DNA of 64,000 bases from Gordonia namibiensis NBRC 108229 (GCF_000298235.1 NZ_BAHE01000020.1:62001-126000), one strand, 5' to 3'; positions 1-9,723 are shown, counted from the stretch's first letter. Program-made: numbers and translations. The notes: generated from the letters alone by a model not told the origin.

Positions 1-2
1 GC

Positions 3-674
3 GCGCGCGTCGCCGGCTGCGACGTCCAGGAAGGCCGTGCGGAGGCGACCGCCGGCGCGCTGGCCGCCGAGGGGCTCGATGTGTCGGGTTCCACCGTCGA
101 CCTCACCGACCCCGCAGCCGCGACCGCGTGGGTCGAAGAGAGCGCGGAGCGGCTCGGCGGAATCGACGTGTTGTACAACAACGCGGCGGGCTTCGGCTTC
201 GCGCCGTTCCCGGACATCACCTACGAGATGTGGAAACACGTCATCGACGTCGAATTGAACCTGGTGTTCACCGTGACGAGCCCCGCGTGGAAGCATCTCG
301 TGGCATCCGGCGCTGGATCGATCATCAACGTCGGGTCGATCTCGGGCATCCGCGGTGTGGCTCCGCTGGGCCAGGCTGCCCACTCCGCGGCCAAGGGGGC
401 GATCATCGCGCTGACGAAGTCGTTGGCGGCCGAAGGCGCCGAGCACGGACTCCGTGTGAATGCCATCTCGCCGGGCTTCGTCGCATCACCCGCCACCGAC
501 ACCGCGGTGGACGCACAGGGACGCGACTACATGCTGGGACTGCACCTGATCCAGCGCGCTGGAACGGGCGCGGACACGGCGGCGCTCGCCACTTATCTCG
601 CGTCGGACGAATCGTCTTGGGTGACCGGGCAGAACATCGTCATCGACGGTGGATGGTCGGCCGGTTTCCGCTGA
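3..674 (+). CDS. SDR family oxidoreductase, 5' end cut by window
   Basis: Short-chain dehydrogenase/reductase, NAD(P)-dependent; the substrate is unknown. The reading frame is open from the first bases of the window, so the true start lies upstream; 223 codons are visible. Family marks are the NNAAG motif after the cofactor-binding half, a catalytic Ser region (NVGSISGIRG), the helix ending TKSLAAEG, and the terminal VIDGGWSAGFR strand. The active-site YxxxK motif reads HSAAK, with His (codon 381-383) where most SDRs have Tyr. Some SDR subgroups are believed to carry this change, so it need not mean the enzyme is dead. The gene converges on the embB paralog at 758-4120, and a long hairpin lies between them. 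Confidence 0.85.
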   Translation, partial: ARVAGCDVQEGRAEATAGALAAEGLDVSGSTVDLTDPAAATAWVEESAERLGGIDVLYNNAAGFGFAPFPDITYEMWKHVIDVELNLVFTVTSPAWKHLVASGAGSIINVGSISGIRGVAPLGQAAHSAAKGAIIALTKSLAAEGAEHGLRVNAISPGFVASPATDTAVDAQGRDYMLGLHLIQRAGTGADTAALATYLASDESSWVTGQNIVIDGGWSAGFR

Positions 675-693
675 TCCACTCCTGAATCCCGAA

Positions 694-743
694 CGCCGAT
701 GGATGAACCCGACACCCCGAGGTGTCGGGTTCATCCATCGGCG
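694..743. terminator. Perfect 23-bp inverted repeat, bidirectional terminator
   Basis: Two 23-base arms (694-716 and 721-743) are exact reverse complements around a CCGA tetraloop. They sit between the converging stop codons of the SDR gene (674) and the emb gene (758). No strong T-run follows on either strand, which is common for actinobacterial terminators. Confidence 0.7.
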
Positions 744-757
744 CCGGTGCGTCGGTA

Positions 758-3700
758 CTAGTTGCCGATCGCCCGCATCGGTCCCGGCGTCCAGAGGCCG
801 TTGTGGGTCTCGGTCGTGACGATCAGCTTCGCGTCCTTCTGCGGCAGGATCGGGGTGAGGCCCTGGAGCGAGCCCCAGTCCTTCGCCCAGTCGTTGCGCA
901 GATACGACGGGTAGACGCGACCGCGCAGTTCGTTCTCGATGATGCCGAGCGGACCACCGGCGTCGCCGGACATCCAGCGCTGCGAGTTCACCCGCTCGCC
1001 CTCACGGTCGGGGGAGATCCGCCAGACCGGGGTCTCGAGGACGCCGTTCTTGACCTGAGCGGGCCGCTGGCACGGGAACGCCAGTCCGGCCTCCCAGTCG
1101 ATGAGCACCGGCTCCTCGCTGCCCACGAGGGAGTTCAGCGACTCCATCGACGACACCCGCGGCGGGGTCACCGCGAGCCACTGATCGCGCAGCGGGGAGG
1201 TGTCCTCGGCGAGTACGCGGACCACGGAGGCGCCCGGAGGGGCCTGATCGAGCGGGAAACGCAGGTTGCGCCACTCGGGTGCACCACCGATGTCGAGCGG
1301 GATCATCTGACCGGCGGGGGCGACCGTGCCGTCCGGTGCGACGCGGCCGAACTGCAGCCGCACCTTCTGGCCCGGCCGGACCACGGCGAGGTCGTCGATG
1401 TACTCGACGTAGCCGGCGACCGACATGGTGATCAGCGGCTGGGCGTCGGAACGGCCCTCGGGCAGCTGGTACCAGTCGGAGGTGAGGCTTCCCGTCCCGG
1501 TCGGGGAGTTGTAGGTGCCCAGCACCGGGGTCTTCGACGGCGACAGTCCGAAGGGCAGCTTCACCGTCGAGCCGTTGACGCCGGCCTGTGCGGTGCGTCC
1601 GCCGCTGGTGTCGGTCGTCGACGACGTGGTGTCGTCGGAGCTGCTGCCATCCTCGGTCGGATCGGTCTGCGTGCGATCGACCTCGGCGGTCGAGGTGCCC
1701 GCGGAGTCGTCGGACTCCTCGGTGTCCTCGGACAGATCCGACGCGACGCCGTTGGGATCGAAGCCCACCAGACCGGCACCCGCGAGAGCTGCGCCCGGCG
1801 ACGGATTGTTCTGTCCGGCAACACGGGCCGGGGTCAGAAGTCCGGCGGTCGGATCGTTCTCCACGAGCACGGCGTCGGCGAGCGCACACGGTTCGCCCTT
1901 GAGAGCGTTCACGTTCGAGCTCAGCCACGACCACGAATTACGTTGTGTCCAGTCGGCTTTCGCGAACGAGACCAGGGTGAACAACAGCATGATCGCCGAC
2001 ACGATGATGATCGACGGGCTCCGCAGGCGGGAGAACAGCGTCTTCGACGACCCGGCACGGACCGCCTCGTCGACGTAGTCGTCCCGGAAGTGCTGCCAGA
2101 GGCCGAGCAGGGTCAGGGCGACGGCGACGGCGAGGATGCCGGTCCACAGCGGGATGCCCTTGACGTCGGGAACGGCGTCGCGCCACGGGATTCCGTAGCT
2201 GCCGACGTACCACCACTGGTTGCGTCCGGAGAACGCGAGGGCGAGCACGTAGGCGCAGGCGGCCGCGAACAGCGTGCGGTTTCGGCGCCGCCGCATGATC
2301 GTGCGGTCGGCACACGCGGTCGCCACCGCGGCGAGCGCACCGCCGATCCCCGCGTACACGCCCATCTGGTGGGTCCACTTGGTCGGCAGGAAGGCCATCA
2401 GCACAACCGAACCCGCGACCATGGCGAGCAGGCGCCAGGTGGGCGCGGTCGCGATCCCCGGCAGACGACGCCGGTTGAGCAGCATGATCACCACGAGGAT
2501 GAAGCATGTGAACACGATCAGGACACCGAAACGTCGGGCGATCCCGCCGTCCGCGGTCGGGTTCATCAGCATGTAGTAGCGCATCGGCTCTTCCCACCAC
2601 TTGTTGGTGGGACCGACCTGACCGTTCACCGACACCGCTTCCAGGATCGGGGCGAGCGGCTGGTCGGCGAAGATCTCGAACATCACCGCGAGACCCGCGG
2701 CCAGGATGGGCAGCAGCAGTGGGAGTGCTCCATCGCGCTTGCGGCGCACCATGAACCGCTTGAGTAGCGGGCGGATACCCGCGACCAGGGCGATCGCCGC
2801 GATGACACCGGTCGGGTGGATCGTCAGGGTGAACGCCGCCGAGATGATGGCGACGGCCAGCGGGAAGAACCGGCCGGAGGCGATGGCCCGTTCCACGCAG
2901 ACCCACGTGAACAGGGTGCCGAGTGCGATCAGCGGTTCGACACGCAGACCGTTGTTGTACGGCATCCACACGGCGAGGAAGACCAGGGCGGCCGCCCAGA
3001 TCGCGGGCGTCGACTCACGGACCGCGCGACCCAGACGCGGGATCGCGGCACGGGAGATCAGCCACCAGGACGCCATCGCGAACATGAACGGCAGCAGGCG
3101 GAGCCACGGGGTGGCCGTGCTGATGTCCATCCACACCGACAGGTACTGGTAGTGCCAGCCGAACGGATCCTGCGGCACACCGAAGTAGCGGTAGTAGTTG
3201 TCGAGATAACCGGCCTCGCGGGCGATCCGGCCCACCGTCACCTGGTATCCGTCGTCGGCGGTGTTGCCACCGACGAACAGCCAGATCCCCAGGATCAGCG
3301 CGACGAACCCGTCGACCGGGCGTACCCGCCACCAGCCGGCGGGGAAGATCTTGTGGTGTCCGCGGGCGTCACGGGCGTCGAGAACCGCCAGGGCGGCCAG
3401 CGACAGGATGGTCGACGCCACGCCCAGGACCAGCAGCCAGAACTTGAGAGTCGTGGGGGTGGAGACGAATCGGGTGTCGATGGTCGATCGGAACGACAGC
3501 CCCTCGGTGGACACGTTCGACGGCAGTCCCGAGTAGACGCCGATGATCTGCGGGCGCGCATTCGGATCCCGGAGATCGAACTCGTGGATCGCGCCGTCGG
3601 TCTCGGGGACGCCCTGGATCGAGCCGCGGCTGCCGTCGGTGTCGGCGTCGACGACGATCCGGCAGTCGGGCGAGTTCTGCGCGGCTGCTCGAGGAGTGTT

Positions 3701-4120
3701 GAGCAGCACCACATTTCGCTGGACGACCTGCAGGTTGTCCGCGGTGGCGCGGATGAACAGGCCGACCTTTCCGGCTTCCGCGCCGCCCTCGGGCACCGTC
3801 GACAGCAGGACGCCGCCGTTGCGCGGGAGCGATGCACCCAGCGCACACGGAACGGAGACCTCCATCGACACCGGCACGAACGAGACGTTCGGCGCGGCGA
3901 CGTTGGCGACCGAACCCTGTTGCGGCCAGACGAGTTCGGACTTCGTGTAGTCGACCGGCAGGAACGGGCTCAGCAGCGCGAGCAGGATGCCGAGCGCGCC
4001 CGCCGCCATCGCGACGATGCGTGCCCTGCCCGCATTGCGTTCGGAGAAACTCTGCTCCCGTCGTGTGGGCGGCGGGTCGTCGTGCTCCGGGTCGATGGGA
4101 GCGTCAACGCGGTCAGTCAT
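758..4120 (-). CDS. embB2: Arabinosyltransferase, EmbB-type, second copy
   Basis: GT53 arabinosyltransferase of 1120 aa that adds arabinofuranose from decaprenyl-phospho-arabinose to arabinogalactan arabinan, in the plasma membrane. An N-terminal membrane segment (about residues 33-55) precedes a periplasmic domain, then the multi-pass GT-C core and a soluble carbohydrate-binding C-terminus ending LWTPGPMR, as in EmbB. The catalytic acidic pair of the DDGY motif is D289-D290. The residue aligned with M. tuberculosis EmbB Met306 is V296, and the one aligned with Ile303 is Q293. A Ser/Thr/Asp-rich stretch (nucleotides about 1584-1746) precedes the GVNGSTVKLPFGL motif. Its ATG overlaps the upstream embA2 stop by 8 nt, so the pair is probably translationally coupled. 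Paralog of 9780-13106. Confidence 0.93.
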   Translation of the reverse strand: MTDRVDAPIDPEHDDPPPTRREQSFSERNAGRARIVAMAAGALGILLALLSPFLPVDYTKSELVWPQQGSVANVAAPNVSFVPVSMEVSVPCALGASLPRNGGVLLSTVPEGGAEAGKVGLFIRATADNLQVVQRNVVLLNTPRAAAQNSPDCRIVVDADTDGSRGSIQGVPETDGAIHEFDLRDPNARPQIIGVYSGLPSNVSTEGLSFRSTIDTRFVSTPTTLKFWLLVLGVASTILSLAALAVLDARDARGHHKIFPAGWWRVRPVDGFVALILGIWLFVGGNTADDGYQVTVGRIAREAGYLDNYYRYFGVPQDPFGWHYQYLSVWMDISTATPWLRLLPFMFAMASWWLISRAAIPRLGRAVRESTPAIWAAALVFLAVWMPYNNGLRVEPLIALGTLFTWVCVERAIASGRFFPLAVAIISAAFTLTIHPTGVIAAIALVAGIRPLLKRFMVRRKRDGALPLLLPILAAGLAVMFEIFADQPLAPILEAVSVNGQVGPTNKWWEEPMRYYMLMNPTADGGIARRFGVLIVFTCFILVVIMLLNRRRLPGIATAPTWRLLAMVAGSVVLMAFLPTKWTHQMGVYAGIGGALAAVATACADRTIMRRRRNRTLFAAACAYVLALAFSGRNQWWYVGSYGIPWRDAVPDVKGIPLWTGILAVAVALTLLGLWQHFRDDYVDEAVRAGSSKTLFSRLRSPSIIIVSAIMLLFTLVSFAKADWTQRNSWSWLSSNVNALKGEPCALADAVLVENDPTAGLLTPARVAGQNNPSPGAALAGAGLVGFDPNGVASDLSEDTEESDDSAGTSTAEVDRTQTDPTEDGSSSDDTTSSTTDTSGGRTAQAGVNGSTVKLPFGLSPSKTPVLGTYNSPTGTGSLTSDWYQLPEGRSDAQPLITMSVAGYVEYIDDLAVVRPGQKVRLQFGRVAPDGTVAPAGQMIPLDIGGAPEWRNLRFPLDQAPPGASVVRVLAEDTSPLRDQWLAVTPPRVSSMESLNSLVGSEEPVLIDWEAGLAFPCQRPAQVKNGVLETPVWRISPDREGERVNSQRWMSGDAGGPLGIIENELRGRVYPSYLRNDWAKDWGSLQGLTPILPQKDAKLIVTTETHNGLWTPGPMRAIGN

Positions 4121-7100
4121 CTTCGGGCACCACCCTGATCGGGCCGGGTCGTGACCATCCCCATGTGGTGGCCGACCCGGTCATCACGTCCGCCGGCCGC
4201 GCCTGCGGCACCAGCGGGTTGAGTCGCTGCAGGTTGCCCCACTCGCGATACCAGTCGTTGTCGAGATATGTCGCCACCGTCGTCGGCCGGGTCAGTGCCT
4301 CGACCGTCGTCAGCAGGCCGCCGTCCTCGGCGGCCATCCAGGTCTTGGACTGCGAATTGGCGATCCAGGACTCCGGCAGGATCCGCCAGTCCGGGACGTC
4401 GAAGACACCCTCGTGGGCGGTCATCGGCCGCTGGCACGGGAACCAGGCGCCGGCGGCGAAGTCGATGAGAACCGGATCGGTCGAACCGACCACCTGTTGC
4501 AGGGTCTCCAGGACCGGGGCGCGCGGCGGCGTGATCGCGAGCCACTGGTCGGCGTCGAGGTTGTTGTCCTTGGCGACGAGACGCATCACGGTCGCCTCGG
4601 TTGGCACACGGTCCATCGGGATGCGGAGGTTGCGCCACGGACGGTTGGTGCGCTCGGCGTCGATCGGGACGGCCGGTGCGCCGACCTCGACGAACTGGCC
4701 GTCGACCTCGCGGCCGAACTCGACCTGCAGCTGCTGGCCGAAGATCGGGACACCGTCGCGGTCGTAGGTGAACACGGCGCCCGCGGCGGTGACGACGATC
4801 AGCGGCGAGGCGTTCCGGTCCGGGAGGCGGTACCAGCCGGTGGTCAGCGTCGCCTGTCCGTCGCTGGTCTCGTGACTGCCCATGACCGGCGTGGTGGCCG
4901 GGTCGAGGCCGTACGGGAGCGCCGCGGTGCTGCCGTTGACCCCGCGCGGGCCCTCGCCGCCGGCGGTGCCGGGGTTGGAGCCGTAGACGATGAAGGTCTT
5001 GGACAGGTCCGCGGAGGTGTTCATCGCACCGGGCTTCTGGGCGCCGGCCTGCGGTGTCAGGTCGGGCTTCACGCCGTTCGGGCTGAAGCCGTGCGAGTCA
5101 CCTTCCAGGGTCTTCGACGCCGATCCGCCGTCCGCCGGGGCGAGCGTGCCCTTGTTGGGGTCTGGCTCGACGAGGACCGCGTCGGCCATCGCGCACGTAT
5201 TGCCGCGCAGGGAGTCGAGGTTGGCCGAGAGCACGGTGAACGTATCGGCCCGGCTGACGGCGGCCTTGGCGAAGACCGCGAGCTCGCAGACGACGATGAG
5301 GACGGCGATGACCGCGATCGGCGCCGAGGCGACACCGATGCGCCACCCGGCCGGGGCGGCACCGCGCTCGTGGGCCAGACCGGTCTCGTCGACGTAGTCC
5401 ATGCGCAGGTGCTGCCAGACGGCGAACACGAGTGCGACGACGGCCAGCGCGAGCAGCACCGTCGAGACCTGCATCCCGGCGACGACCGGTGCCTTGTCGA
5501 ACCAGGCGATGCCGAAGTTGTACGGCCACGGCCACGCGTTCTTGCCGGCCGCGGCGGCGGCGCACGCCACGAGCAGTCCGGCGATCAGGATCGACAAATT
5601 GCGCAGTGTCCGGCTCGCGGCCTGGCCGATCGCGACACAGGCGACGGCGGCCAGTGCGGCGCCGAGGCCGGCGAAGATGCCGAACTGGATCGTCCACTTG
5701 GTCGGCGTGAACGACAGCAGCAGGATCGTCAGCAGTGATGCGCCCAGGACGCGCCACACCGCGCCGGGATCGACCCCGTCGATCCGCTTGCGACGCAACA
5801 TGATCGCGAGCACGAGGAACATGGACACGGCGAACAGCAGCACCGGGATACGACGTGCGAGTGCACCGTCGGTGTGGTTCACGGCCAGGAAGTAGTAGCG
5901 CAGCAGCTCCTGGTACCAGGCCAGGGTGGGCCCGACCGAGTAGCGGATGCGGATCGCCTCGAAGACCGTGGCGAGGGTCTGGTCGCGGAAGACGACGATG
6001 ACGACGAGCGCACCTGCACCGAGGACGGGCGCGAGGAGCGGCAGCAGACCGTTCTCGCGGCGGCGGCGGACGAGGATGCGCAGCAACGGGCGGGCGCTGG
6101 CGATCAGCAGTGCCAGTGCGACGAGACCGTGCGGGGCCAGAGCGAGCGTCAGCAGGGCGGTCAGCGCGGCGAGGGCCGCGGGCAGCATCCGGCGCGTCGA
6201 GACCGTGACCTCGACCGCCCACCAGGTGAGGAGCGTGCCGAGCACGATGATGCCCTCACTGCGCAGGCCCGAACACATGGGCAGCCAGAACGCCAGGAAC
6301 ACCGCTGCACCGGTCAGCATGGCCCACTGGGACCGGCGGACGGCGCCGCCCAGTCGGGGCAGCAGGACCCGGCTGAGGATGAACCAGGCCGCCAGCCCGG
6401 CGATCAGCGACGGCAGACGCATCCACAGGCCGGTGGTCGAGATCGTCGACCAGTAGGCGAGGAAGTTGTAGTACCAGTCGAACGGCGCCTCGGGGATGCC
6501 GTAGAAGCGGTAGTAGTCGGCCAGGTAGCCCGCGTCCGCGGCGTTGCGGCCCATGTTGAGGATGTAACCGTCATCGGGCGACCCGGCACCCAGGAAGTGC
6601 CACACGACGAGCGTCAGGGTGACACCGATGTCGGTGGGCGTCGGACGCAGCACCTTTCCCCAGCGGAGCTTGCCGCCCACCCGGCGGTGGTAGCCGTGGA
6701 TGCGGTCCAGGCGGCCGACCGCGATCAGCGCGACGACCGCCGCGATGACGCCGACGATCATGACCAGCCACTTGATGACCGACGGCGACGAGTCGAAGCG
6801 GTCGTCGATCTCGATCTTCACGTCGATGCCCGAAGCGCGGACCTGCTCGGTGGTCAGACCCGTGAAAACACCTGCGATCTGCGGGTTCGACGAAGGCTCG
6901 GCCAGACCCACGTCGCCACCGCCGGCGCTCGCGGCACCCGGCGGCAGGCCGACGAACCGGGCGCCGGTCGTGGTGGTGTCGGAGAAGATACGCAGTTCGT
7001 CGCATCCCGACAGAGCCGAACGCGGAACCGAGGCCAGGGTCTTGTTGCGGACCGACACCGAGACGTTCGAACCATCGGCAATGACGAAGAGACCGTTCTC

Positions 7101-7463
7101 ACGCGCCTTCGTGGCGCCCGAGGGCATCGTCGACAGCACCGTCGTGGACGCATCACCCGGCGTGGCCGCCAGCGCCCGGCACGGGATGGTGATCTGCACG
7201 TCGCGTGCGGTCTGCGCGACCAGCGGTGCGGTGACCGACGCCGACTCCGCGCCCAGCTCCTGGCCTTGCGGCCACGTGATCGTCGCCGTCGACGTGCTGA
7301 CCGGCAGGAACGGGGTCAACACACCGGCGGCGAGGGCGACCAGTCCGGCGACCGCGGCCACGATCGCCACGGTGCGCGAGGAACGGTCGGAAGACCGGTC
7401 TACGGGGGTATCGCCGCCGACGGTGGGCTCGTCTGATTCGGACACTCCAGGCGACTTCGGCAC
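4113..7463 (-). CDS. embA2: Arabinosyltransferase, EmbA-type, second copy
   Basis: GT53 arabinosyltransferase of 1116 aa, partner of the EmbB-type gene it overlaps. EmbA/EmbB pairs are known to work together on the terminal hexa-arabinofuranoside of arabinogalactan. EmbA-type marks are WPQGQELGAES after the first membrane segment, the CSGLRSEG motif (B and C types have NNGLRPEP) and the C-terminal GWSRPGPIR. The catalytic DDGY motif starts at D297; the position aligned with EmbB Met306 is Met (M304). The start is GTG at 7463 with no Shine-Dalgarno; a TACGAT hexamer lies 6 nt before it, suggesting a leaderless transcript. The sequence resembles embA1 (13099-16422) closely enough to call it a paralog. 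Confidence 0.93.
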   Translation of the reverse strand: MPKSPGVSESDEPTVGGDTPVDRSSDRSSRTVAIVAAVAGLVALAAGVLTPFLPVSTSTATITWPQGQELGAESASVTAPLVAQTARDVQITIPCRALAATPGDASTTVLSTMPSGATKARENGLFVIADGSNVSVSVRNKTLASVPRSALSGCDELRIFSDTTTTGARFVGLPPGAASAGGGDVGLAEPSSNPQIAGVFTGLTTEQVRASGIDVKIEIDDRFDSSPSVIKWLVMIVGVIAAVVALIAVGRLDRIHGYHRRVGGKLRWGKVLRPTPTDIGVTLTLVVWHFLGAGSPDDGYILNMGRNAADAGYLADYYRFYGIPEAPFDWYYNFLAYWSTISTTGLWMRLPSLIAGLAAWFILSRVLLPRLGGAVRRSQWAMLTGAAVFLAFWLPMCSGLRSEGIIVLGTLLTWWAVEVTVSTRRMLPAALAALTALLTLALAPHGLVALALLIASARPLLRILVRRRRENGLLPLLAPVLGAGALVVIVVFRDQTLATVFEAIRIRYSVGPTLAWYQELLRYYFLAVNHTDGALARRIPVLLFAVSMFLVLAIMLRRKRIDGVDPGAVWRVLGASLLTILLLSFTPTKWTIQFGIFAGLGAALAAVACVAIGQAASRTLRNLSILIAGLLVACAAAAAGKNAWPWPYNFGIAWFDKAPVVAGMQVSTVLLALAVVALVFAVWQHLRMDYVDETGLAHERGAAPAGWRIGVASAPIAVIAVLIVVCELAVFAKAAVSRADTFTVLSANLDSLRGNTCAMADAVLVEPDPNKGTLAPADGGSASKTLEGDSHGFSPNGVKPDLTPQAGAQKPGAMNTSADLSKTFIVYGSNPGTAGGEGPRGVNGSTAALPYGLDPATTPVMGSHETSDGQATLTTGWYRLPDRNASPLIVVTAAGAVFTYDRDGVPIFGQQLQVEFGREVDGQFVEVGAPAVPIDAERTNRPWRNLRIPMDRVPTEATVMRLVAKDNNLDADQWLAITPPRAPVLETLQQVVGSTDPVLIDFAAGAWFPCQRPMTAHEGVFDVPDWRILPESWIANSQSKTWMAAEDGGLLTTVEALTRPTTVATYLDNDWYREWGNLQRLNPLVPQARPADVMTGSATTWGWSRPGPIRVVPEDD

Positions 7464-7475
7464 AGGCGCATCGTA
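7464..7475 (-). promoter_or_regulatory. Putative leaderless promoter of embA2 (-10 TACGAT)
   Basis: On the minus strand TACGAT (7475-7470) is followed by 6 nt and then the GTG start at 7463. This spacing puts the likely transcription start at or next to the start codon. No -35 was assigned. Confidence 0.5.
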
Positions 7476-7506
7476 GTCAGCGATGCTGTGACAATCCCAA
7501 ATCCTG

Positions 7507-7598
7507 CTGCTCCCTGAGGAGGCCCGGAGCTTGCGGAGGGCTGTCGGACTCCTGCTCCCTGAGGAGGCCCGGAGCTTGCGGAGGGCTGTCTCGAAGGG
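7507..7598. repeat. Dispersed REP-like repeat, two tandem units
   Basis: Two identical 39-base units (7507-7545 and 7552-7590, period 45) share the core CCCGGAGCTTGCGGAGGG and are followed by TCGAAGGGTCA, which runs into the stop codon of the EAL/DICT gene. The same core occurs at 16526-16558 and 34020-34112, also directly after stop codons. Confidence 0.8.
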
Positions 7599-8807
7599 TC
7601 AGGCGAACCGGGCCAGGATCGAGTGCACGGCCTGCGTGACGGTCATCCGGTCGTAGGTCTGGACGAACTCGAAGGTGCGCTCCAGGTCGGGGCCGGCGTC
7701 GTGCTGGTCGCGCGCGGAGAGCAGAGCGGCGAAGTGCGGGCCGAGCACCGCGACGTTCCACTCGTTGATCAGGTCGTCTTCGGGGGACAGCGGTGCGCGG
7801 TGCACGTTGCCGTCCCGAACGTCGGGAAGCCCGACGCCGTAGACGCCGGCCAGGCCGGTCTTGGTCGACATCTCCCGCCACCGCTTGGCGGTGCGGGGGG
7901 TGAAGTGTTCGGCGAACTGGAACGTGCCCAGCACGATGGCGGCGCCCCCGATCGCGGCCTGATGCTCCAGGGCCTTGCTCATCTCGATGAGCAGACGCTT
8001 GTTGCCCATGCGCGGCTCGATGGAGGTGGACGCGATGCGATACGGCGTCGACTTCTCCGAGTCCGGGGTGGTCCACACCGGCATGTCGGGTAGCGGGACG
8101 ATGGTCCGCGACGCGAGGGTCGAGGGGTCGGACACCGGCGGGTACAGGTCGCCGATACCGAAGGCCGCTCCCATGGTCTGCGCGGTGACGCGCGCCGACT
8201 CGTCGTCGACGCCCTCGGCGATGACCACGGCGTGACTGCGCTCGGTGTGCGCGGCGAGAGCGTGGGCGAGCTGTGCGGCATCGGCGGTCGCCTGCTTGGC
8301 GAGGAGCTCGGCGCCGGTGACGATGATGTCGGGTTCGACGAGCGACAGCAGAGTGGCGGCGTGTTCGCTGCGAACCAGGCCGTCGACGCAGATGATCTTG
8401 CCCGCGGCTCGGGCTCGCGCCACCCGGGCGAGCGTGCGTTGGGGACTGCGTTCGACGGAGTCGGGCACGATCACCATGACGTGGCGCTCGAGTGTCTGGG
8501 TGGTCTCGTCGTCGAGATTGTCGATGAGTTCCAGATCGAGGTTGACCAGGAGCGGGAGGATCTTGGCCAGCGACTGCGCGCGGGGGTGGGTGGCCATCTT
8601 CCGCTTGCGCTCGTCCAGCACCGGATGCTCTTCGACGAGCCGCGCGGCCCGTTTGAGGGCGGCGGCGGTGGCGAGGCGGGTCCCGGCGGGACCACGGAGC
8701 TGCAGTTCGACGGCGGCCAACGCTCCGTCCGACAGCCGGCAGACCGGCGCGAACTGCATGTGGAGCTCCAGATCGTTGAACAGCGTGAATGATCGTGTTT
8801 CGGCCAC
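7599..8807 (-). CDS. Degenerate EAL domain plus DICT sensory domain protein
   Basis: A 402-aa cytoplasmic protein. The N-terminal about 230 residues follow the EAL (c-di-GMP phosphodiesterase) fold: the signature is VELQLRG in place of EALLR, and AEGVDDE is kept. However, the DDFG metal motif reads VDGLVR and the catalytic KID lysine region reads IIVTG, so hydrolysis is probably lost and a binding or scaffold role is more likely. The C-terminal about 140 residues resemble the DICT sensory domain (INEWNVAVLGPHFAALL). I chose GTG at 8807 because GGGGAGG lies 5 nt upstream; an ATG at 8858 is possible but has no such site. It lies between the two embAB pairs on the same strand. A link to cell-wall control is only inferred from position. 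Confidence 0.75.
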   Translation of the reverse strand: MAETRSFTLFNDLELHMQFAPVCRLSDGALAAVELQLRGPAGTRLATAAALKRAARLVEEHPVLDERKRKMATHPRAQSLAKILPLLVNLDLELIDNLDDETTQTLERHVMVIVPDSVERSPQRTLARVARARAAGKIICVDGLVRSEHAATLLSLVEPDIIVTGAELLAKQATADAAQLAHALAAHTERSHAVVIAEGVDDESARVTAQTMGAAFGIGDLYPPVSDPSTLASRTIVPLPDMPVWTTPDSEKSTPYRIASTSIEPRMGNKRLLIEMSKALEHQAAIGGAAIVLGTFQFAEHFTPRTAKRWREMSTKTGLAGVYGVGLPDVRDGNVHRAPLSPEDDLINEWNVAVLGPHFAALLSARDQHDAGPDLERTFEFVQTYDRMTVTQAVHSILARFA

Positions 8808-8984
8808 ACGTACCTCCCCGTCAGAGCGAGGGCGCCCCGATCGATCCGGCGGACGCAATTGTCTTCACATCCTGTTCACGGCCTAAGCCTGTGCTCAGAG
8901 TAACAGTGCGTCGTCGTCCGGACGTGCGAGCGCACCCGCACCACATCGAGAGGTCAACTCTCGCAGTGTGTCCGGGTGGGAGGA

Positions 8985-9033
8985 GAAACCGCGGCCGCGA
9001 GTTGGTGGTGGGGGCGGTCGCGACCGCGGTTTC
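8985..9033. terminator. 15-bp stem hairpin after dps
   Basis: Arms 8985-8999 and 9019-9033 pair at 14 of 15 positions (GAAACCGCGG core) around a 19-nt loop, about 40 nt downstream of the dps stop on the minus strand. It probably ends the dps transcript. The rest of 8808-9073 shows only the upstream region of the EAL/DICT gene. Confidence 0.5.
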
Positions 9034-9073
9034 GGTGTGAGGCCGGGGGACGGCCCCACACCGGGTCTGACGA

Positions 9074-9613
9074 TCAGCGTGCGGCGTCTGCAGCTTCCTT
9101 CTCGCCGCTGGCGCCGGAGTGCTTCAGTTCGCCCGTGTAGCTCTCGAGGTGGGCGCGGACGAACCACTGGAACTTCTCGAGTTCAGCGGTCTGGCCGATC
9201 AGGACGTCCTCGGTGATCGGGTCGAGCTCACCGATCTTCTCGATCGCGTTGCGGTGCGAGGTGATGAAACCGTCGTAGACGAGGTCGAGGGCGCCGAGGT
9301 GGGCTTGGGCGGTGTCGCGACCGATGGAGTAGTCACTCCACGAGCGGTCGGCCTCGATCGCCTTCGCTGTGCCGTTCGGCGACGAGCCGAGGGTCGCGAT
9401 GCGCTCGGCGAGGGTGTCGGCGTAACCGCGGACGAGTTCGACCTGCGGATCGATCATCTCGTGGACGCCGATGAAGTTCGCGCCGACCACATTCCAGTGG
9501 ATGTGCTTGAGGGTGAGATGCAGGTCGTTCAGCGCGCTGAGACGCTCCTGCAGGATCCCGGCCACCTCATCGGCCGATTCCGTGCTCAGTCCTGGTGCCG
9601 TGAATTTACTCAT
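9074..9613 (-). CDS. dps: Dps family DNA-protecting ferritin-like protein
   Basis: A 179-aa Dps protein. The family forms 12-subunit shells that oxidise Fe(II) with peroxide, store iron and shield DNA in stationary phase or stress. The ferroxidase helix is visible (LTLKHIHWNVVG, then FIGVHEMIDPQV, giving the His and Asp/Glu ligands), followed by the YADTLAERIATLG helix and the C-terminal WFVRAHLESY helix. The ATG at 9613 has a TAGCGT hexamer 6 nt upstream and no Shine-Dalgarno, so it may be leaderless. It stands alone between embB1 and the EAL/DICT gene; no iron box was noticed upstream. Confidence 0.9.
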   Translation of the reverse strand: MSKFTAPGLSTESADEVAGILQERLSALNDLHLTLKHIHWNVVGANFIGVHEMIDPQVELVRGYADTLAERIATLGSSPNGTAKAIEADRSWSDYSIGRDTAQAHLGALDLVYDGFITSHRNAIEKIGELDPITEDVLIGQTAELEKFQWFVRAHLESYTGELKHSGASGEKEAADAAR

Positions 9614-9723
9614 GACACGACGCTAGGCTCCCCGTCGCCGCAAGAGCGAGGGTTGCAACCGATGAGTGACGCAACCGAGATCGGACATCACGGTGCCGTA
9701 ACGAACCGGGGTCGACAGGTTTC

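Noticed and set aside
722-2767. Long plus-strand open frame of 681 codons opposite the embB paralog
   Set aside because: It is the antisense of a clear arabinosyltransferase gene; its translation is Arg/Gly/His-rich low-complexity sequence, an effect of high GC.
7501-7600. Possible insertion sequence or CRISPR-like array in the tandem repeat
   Set aside because: Only two units, 6-nt gap, no transposase or cas genes near; it belongs to the dispersed repeat family.
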